64,000 nucleotides of DNA from Albugo candida (Eukaryota > Oomycota > Peronosporomycetes > Albuginales): assembly GCA_040437565.1 (NCBI GenBank), contig JBDOQK010000013.1, positions 248,001 to 312,000 of the forward strand. Reading direction: 5' to 3'. A program made the position numbers and the translations under genes. The notes beneath the pieces are model-generated. The model searched no databases. It saw only the letters and a list, made by a program, of their open reading frames with translations, and was not told the origin of the DNA. Below, one piece after another: positions 58,924-64,000 of this stretch (position 1 is the stretch's first letter; each line of letters opens with the position of its first letter).

Positions 58924-59444
58924 ATATGAAGAAGAAATTCAGAGAGAAATAAAAGCGTTACAAATTCATTGATAGAGGTAGCTGAACTCAAGGGAAACAT
59001 GCGATAAGCGAGGGTTATATATTATGACAATATGGTGCATCTCTTTATGGAAATCTCTATACCGCAAGAAAGATTCCGAGTTTTCTATTGACAGAACAAC
59101 ATATAACTTTGCGAGTATCTGATTACATAAACGTGATAGTCATGCTCGCATCAAGTCCCTTCTATTCTAGACTTTTGATGTCTTTCAGCATCAAATCGAC
59201 AGGATTCGTGTATGAATTGATCTCATTTGTTGATATACTTGGGATATCAGCAAATCGGATCAATTGAAACGAGAGTTTTGACGAATCCATTGCCAAGGCA
59301 CGTTAAAGCTTCTCCATCTCATCGCCACGCAGAAATTCCGCAAAGAGACCAGACTTAGATTTAATTGATGGAGAAGATGGAGAATCTGGCGAGGAAACTC
59401 AAGGATGTCTGGAATCACTTAAAAAAAAATCAGCTAACGTTAAC

Positions 59445-59930
59445 ATGTTTACCCTACTCGAAGAAATTTTTGACACTGTGATTGATACGGTCTGCAGCAT
59501 CGTAAGTGTGGTTCGAATAAAGATCCGGCAGTGGCTTGGATATACAATCAACCGTGTGGTGGAAGTGGAGGAGGCGGCTGTGATTATTGCCCGTAAGGCA
59601 ACTGAAAAGGTGGCTACCGAGATGTTGGTGGTCGTGGGAAAGGTGGTGGCAATCGAATATTTGGAGGACAACTACAAGCGAATGATGTTGAGCTATCAGG
59701 GATGCATCAACCTAATTCAATGGCTGTGTTGGGTTTGGGACATTGCACGTCAAATTGAATCAGTGCTACGGTGGGCTCGTTGGAAAAAGTGGCGTCTAAC
59801 AACGTGCACTCATCGTTACAAAAGAGATGCGGGAATGTGGGGATCAACGTATTGGGGGTATCTTCGCAAATCCACAAACTGGAAAGAGTGGAACGTTAAA
59901 CACATTCCAATGCGATTTCGAATCAAGTAA
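59445..59930 (+). CDS. Hypothetical 161-aa protein in segment A
   Basis: The longest intact frame of the duplicated segment. It begins MFTLLEEIFDTVIDTV and ends IPMRFRIK. The first 70 residues are rich in Val, Ile and Ala with an amphipathic look (VVEVEEAAVIIARKATEKVA). A Trp-rich stretch follows (LIQWLCWVWDIARQ, RWARWKKWRL). No family is recognised. In copy 1 the first 14 and last 14 codons are conserved on the reverse strand with a gap between. The frame is continuous upstream of the ATG for a short way. Coding status is uncertain; the absence of stops over 161 codons is the main support. Confidence 0.4.
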   Translation: MFTLLEEIFDTVIDTVCSIVSVVRIKIRQWLGYTINRVVEVEEAAVIIARKATEKVATEMLVVVGKVVAIEYLEDNYKRMMLSYQGCINLIQWLCWVWDIARQIESVLRWARWKKWRLTTCTHRYKRDAGMWGSTYWGYLRKSTNWKEWNVKHIPMRFRIK

Positions 59931-60829
59931 CAAGCTTGGAACGTGTACCGACAGAATGGTACACGACCAATGTGATGGTACCGTTTCAAAGTTTTGCTGT
60001 ATTGTTTGAGTTTTTTGTGCTGCGATCTATTGGAACGATTGAGAGTGGCGGCGACACTTTGAAGTCTTCGCCCATCATTTGCGGCTACTACCATCTACCA
60101 ACCATAGAGCATTCAAAGAGAGAATAATCCGTCTCAGCACTCCATAGTAATCAACAAGACGTCGAAAAAGCTGGAACACTATAAGCTCCAAGCAGTGGTT
60201 TGGAAGAAATTAAACGTTTATTTGTATTGAAAGCATGCACAGTCATTCAATGTTCACCTGCTATTCAACTTTCATTCAGTCTCAACATCTACGATTGCTG
60301 TGGTGTACAACCGGTCACCGTATACGAAAGAATGGCTGATGTTGCACAGAATCGCATATGACGTGAAGATGTATCCAGCAAAGACCTCGCAAGATACTTA
60401 CAATACTAAATTGGATGGTGAAAAGCTGTTTATTCACAAAGCCCGCCGAGCGCGGCCTACTTGAAGTACCATTATCAGAAATGTCTGCTGACGGCAAAAG
60501 TGCTTTGAAAATCATTTGAGAACGGCGTTGCTGCTAATGGGTTGCTTGTACTGTCCCACTAATGATTTGAGAGCATTTTGTTCGCGGTTTCACAGCTTGA
60601 ACGTCGAGACAAACGGACAGAATGATGTGCCATAGGATGGTACGATAGGAATATTCTTTCGTTTTCATGGAATTCTCCGTGTGCGTATCTTTGATGCACT
60701 ATTGGTTCCTTAGTGTTGCACGAAGCGGTAGAGGTCGCAAATTTATGTGAGAAATAAAGAATTGTAAAAATCATTAAAATCGACGCCATGAGATGCTCAC
60801 AATCTTATCGATATTACCGACACGAGTCA

Positions 60830-61195
60830 AATGATCCAGAAACCATCAAGATTAGTGTCATAATAACTATATGCTGAAGGGCTTCCTCATTTCCGGCGAT
60901 AGCCAGCACGTCCGCAAAAAGAGAACAATGGACTATGCGTTCCGTCGGATCCTCTCAGCGTCNNNNNNNNNNNNNNNNNNNNNNNNNNNNNNNNNNNNNN
61001 NNNNNNNNNNNNNNNNNNNNNNNNNNNNNNNNNNNNNNNNNNNNNNNNNNNNNNNNNNNNNNAATGATCCAGAAACCATCAAGATTAGTGTCATAATAAC
61101 TATATGCTGAAGGGCTTCCTCATTTCCGACGATAGCCAGCACGTCCGCAAAAAGAGAACAATGGACTATGCGTTCCGTCGGATCCTCTCAGCGTC
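60830..61195. repeat. Contig-overlap duplication around gap (133 bp, one mismatch)
   Basis: Bases 60830-60962 match 61063-61195 around the N run 60963-61062. One difference is visible (ttccggcgat against ttccgacgat). Confidence 0.85.
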
Positions 61196-61383
61196 GTTTA
61201 TCTCGTTAGTGAGAAAGAATAACGGGTCGACGTGAAACTCGAGGAGCACTCGTGACCTTAAGCGCTCTCTTCGGTCTTCTTTCGCTCACCAGACCATCTC
61301 TTTGACGATGACCACGGGGGCATAATCCTTGACGTTGTTCAATCGACTGATTCACATATCTTCAGGCAACGTTAGACCTTACG

Positions 61384-62474
61384 GCCGATTCAGATACTTT
61401 TGTTGAAGATTTTCTTTAAAATCAAATTGAGGAAGACCCCGAATGGCAACTTTTGGAGCATGAAAGAAGTACTCACAGCTTTATCGAACGTGAAATGGAG
61501 CAAGATGGCTGCCGAGGAATCGCTCTTGTGACTTCCGGTCCGACGAATGTTCCTCTAGATAGGACAAAAGAATTATTTGTTGATCTAACGGGTAGAGTGC
61601 AAGAATATTAAGGGCCTGCGTGCGTAGAGTACCTCCTGTCCATCAAGTATAGCGTCATCTTCCTGTGTCGAGAAGACTCGCTGCAGCCATTCACACGACA
61701 CTTTCAAAAGTATACTCTACTCGATATATTTCAATACCAAGACGAGAATGATTGCATTATATTGGGCGGCATGGATAAAGCCCAGACAGAGCGCTTCTAT
61801 AAGATCATGAAGACTCATGCTATTTCAAAACAACATATGTTGAAAGTATCGTTTAGATGTTTGCAGCAATATTTGTTGCTTCTTCGCATCGCTACACAAG
61901 CCATTCATAAAGCGAATACTCGTGGTATCGTCATCTTGGCTGCCACGGTCATGGAATACTATGTACCCATTCACTCGGAGACGCCCTTTTGGGGGAAGCA
62001 GAATGGAGCCAATATCAATGCCATCAGAAATAGCCAAAAAAATGCCAACAGTACAAATTATTTCAGTAAACAGTATGAAAAAATAGACATGAAGCTATCC
62101 ATCCACTTTGTCCGAGCTCCAAATTTGATTCGGAAAATTCGCAAAGATTGGTGCCCAAAGGCATTTTTGGTCTCCTTCAGGTATGATTTACCACAGGAAA
62201 CTATGATTGAAACCGCACACAAAGACTTGGAAAAGTATGGGGTAGATGTGATTGCTGGAGTCAACCGCATGGAACATCCGCATCAGATACTTCTGGTCAC
62301 TGAACAAGACGAGACGATTCTCACATGTCCGGAGCATGAGGATATTAATGATGCGTTCGCTGCAAGGATTGCAGATTTACATCGTAACTTCTGCAAAATG
62401 CGTGCAATACTGCAAAAAGCGAAAGAACTTTTGTTGTTGTCGGCCAAGTTCTGTATGTTGAAGCCTACAGATTT
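61384..62474 (+). pseudogene. PPCS: Phosphopantothenate-cysteine ligase-like pseudogene
   Basis: PPCS makes 4'-phosphopantothenoyl-cysteine in coenzyme A synthesis. One reading frame covers most of the enzyme: ALVTSGPTNVPLDR at the nucleotide-binding start, then ACVEYLLSIKYSVIFLCRED, LLLLRIATQAIHKANTRG, VILAATVMEYYVP (AAVSDFYVP in typical enzymes) and LIRKIRKDWCPKAFLVSF with the family WAPKAF core (here WCPKAF). DLEKYGVDVIAGV follows, in the place of the usual VVANxL block. The frame has TAA stops at 61417-61419 and 61609-61611. The FxDNFSxGxRG motif after VPLE is replaced by LFVDLTGRVQEY, so the active site is damaged. No frameshift was seen over about 360 codons. The gap 62475-62574 cuts off the 3' end. 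Confidence 0.78.
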
Positions 62475-62574
62475 NNNNNNNNNNNNNNNNNNNNNNNNNN
62501 NNNNNNNNNNNNNNNNNNNNNNNNNNNNNNNNNNNNNNNNNNNNNNNNNNNNNNNNNNNNNNNNNNNNNNNNNN

Positions 62575-62754
62575 ACCAACCACAGCACTGGCGAGCATAA
62601 ATGCAAAGTATGTCAGCAATACGGACACCGTGGACGGGAATGTCACACACAACGTGACGTTGGAATGACCGAGCTGGTGACTTACTTTCGGTATCATGAC
62701 TTTTTGTATTACGATACGAATATGAAGGAATCTGTGGAATTTTCGGCCGCTTGA
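62575..62754 (+). CDS. CCHC zinc-knuckle fragment
   Basis: The frame after the gap encodes KCKVCQQYGHRGRECH, a C-x2-C-x4-H-x4-C zinc knuckle as in nucleic-acid-binding proteins and mobile-element proteins. About 38 further residues follow, ending SVEFSAA and a stop. The upstream part is lost in the gap 62475-62574. The same block occurs inverted at 15985-15800. Whether it was once joined to the PPCS-like frame or belongs to another element cannot be seen; the frames agree across the 100-N gap, but gap length is arbitrary. Confidence 0.5.
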   Translation, partial: TNHSTGEHKCKVCQQYGHRGRECHTQRDVGMTELVTYFRYHDFLYYDTNMKESVEFSAA

Positions 62755-64000
62755 CTATTTGTTAGGCTTAATCTCAGTGGCACCAACGTGAGCTACATGT
62801 ATCAAAATCAAGTTTGCAAACGTATGGTTGATACCATGTTAGCCAAGACAAGTATAAACGAAATGAGGCTAGACATGTTTGTACTTCTTGCAATATCTAT
62901 CCATCAATTGAAAGCCCTCAATCACCATTATTCACCAATTTTATCTCTATACGTTTCCATCTCGTGCAGAGCTTTCCAAAATCCTCCACCCTCAATCAGT
63001 ACACGTGCAGAAAAGAGCGTTTAAACTTGTATGTATGCACCAGATAGTCTAAATGCCTTAGGCGTGGGCCTGCCTATCTAACACGTCTTTGTGGAGATAA
63101 ACGTCGATCCACAATAGCTTTCGACTTCGGGGCAACGTGAGAAAACAATACTTGTCTATGTAGGTTAGCGCATACAGTTCTTGAGTCTGTTTGCTTATCA
63201 AGAAACTAGATGACTACGAGAGACTATCGACATGTTCCCTCAGTTGGCGGATGAGAAGTATGTCGCCACGGCTAAAGATTTGTTTGGTTTCATTGAAGCT
63301 TCTTCTACAGCTGCAGCGGTTATGATTTCTATCAGTCTATCGACTTGACGGACGCCTTCTTTGTATTGCATGCTACTTCTAGTGATTTTTTTGTACTCAT
63401 TCCGCCCATGCTTCTGCGACAGCTATATAACACTTGGAGTAACTCTCGCATTCCTCTTTTTTTCTCACTCAGGTTCGCTTATGATTGTATGGATAGGCAC
63501 ATGCATTTGAAAGTATTTTAATTACGCATCCGCTTTCTAAGATTTTTTTTCATCTAATAAGAGCAACTATTTCCGGTATGGACGAATTGAAATGCTACGA
63601 TTAGGATCGGATTATGGGCTCTTGTTCATTTGGGCATGAAGACGCGAACAAATATGTAACCACAAGCGCAGTATCTTTGGTCCCGCAATATCGCATCTAA
63701 TTAACGAAGCGTCCCGCGCTCGTCGATAATGGTCTAAGGCTCATGCGGCAGCTTGTCTATCATATCGTCTTTGGCTCCACAGCACGTAGGAGGTCATATG
63801 TGGTTGCTTACTCGTCATGCTCTGCTCATGGAAGAAAATGATTAGCATAAGCTTTCAAACTTCTCATCAAGAAAGAATCTTCACTAGGGGATTGATCAGG
63901 AACCTTTATTCACGGCTACATAGGCTGAATTGCTATAGAATATTGCATCCAACCACGACCCTTTTCTGATTGTCAACATCTTCCTCATCAATTGTATGTT
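62755..64000. other. Right end of segment B, no recognised gene
   Basis: 62755-62800 and 63427-64000 match copy 1 inverted; 62802-63426 is present only here. Short frames only. Nothing protein-coding is recognised. Confidence 0.5.

Larger units (their letters stand above)
58968..61340 (+). repeat. Duplicated segment A, copy 2 (inverse of 12745-14606)
   Basis: It matches copy 1 on the opposite strand from about 58968, 45 bp upstream of the anoctamin start, to about 61340. It is longer than copy 1 mainly because copy 1 has a 100-N gap in the ORF region, and because of the contig overlap 60830-61195. Local identity is high, with small indels and substitutions. Confidence 0.85.
61378..64000 (+). 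repeat. Duplicated segment B, copy 2 (inverse of 15190-16290)
   Basis: It matches segment B of copy 1 on the opposite strand and continues past the window end. Relative to copy 1 it retains the PPCS-like middle (61553-62474) and has about 625 extra bp at 62802-63426. Confidence 0.85.

Overview
The window is 64 kb of nuclear DNA from a compact eukaryotic genome, most likely an oomycete. The genes are densely packed on both strands. Introns are mostly 46-80 bp with GT/AG ends, and several long genes are intron-less. The protein families are typical of oomycetes: FAR1-type zinc-finger protein, myotubularin, anoctamin, TLDc protein and a DDM1/HELLS remodeller. One start region carries an oomycete-type initiator (6933-6949). 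Gene size and spacing fit a white-rust genome such as Albugo, but that genus assignment is inference.

Layout: RPA1 (-), SIL1-type exchange factor (+), TLDc protein (-) and an RBBP4/MSI1-type WD40 protein (+) fill 0.1-8.5 kb. A gene-poor, repeat-bearing stretch follows (8.5-16.3 kb) with a foldback inverted repeat and one copy of a duplicated segment. Next come a SUN-domain protein (-), a FAR1-type protein (+), a 3-hydroxyisobutyrate dehydrogenase-family enzyme (+), a TVP15-like membrane protein (+), a CDP-alcohol phosphotransferase (-), a tail-anchored coiled-coil protein (-) and DONSON (-). From 31.9 kb: branched-chain keto acid dehydrogenase E1-alpha (+), an unresolved gene with an RPA-binding-type helix (+), a myotubularin (-), SYF1/XAB2 (+), a VTI1-type SNARE (+), a small membrane protein (-), HEATR6 (+), coilin (-), HELLS/DDM1 (-), a heterozygous coiled-coil gene (-) and an anoctamin (-). 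The last 5 kb is a second, inverted and permuted copy of the segment seen at 12.7-16.3 kb. It includes a broken phosphopantothenate-cysteine ligase copy and a CCHC zinc-knuckle fragment.

Themes: replication and chromatin (RPA1, DONSON, RBBP4-like, HELLS, a possible RPA partner), nuclear RNA and envelope (SYF1, coilin, SUN), membranes and trafficking (myotubularin, VTI1, TVP15-like, anoctamin, CDP-alcohol transferase), and two steps of valine breakdown (BCKDH E1-alpha and the 3-hydroxyisobutyrate dehydrogenase-like enzyme). There is no evidence for operon-like coordination.

Assembly warning: every internal gap is exactly 100 N. Thirteen of the seventeen are flanked by the same sequence on both sides, 24 to 1741 bp long. 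Those are unmerged contig overlaps, not biological duplications, and they create false second copies of exons or whole genes. At 52-55 kb the two flanks differ at several sites and look like two haplotypes.
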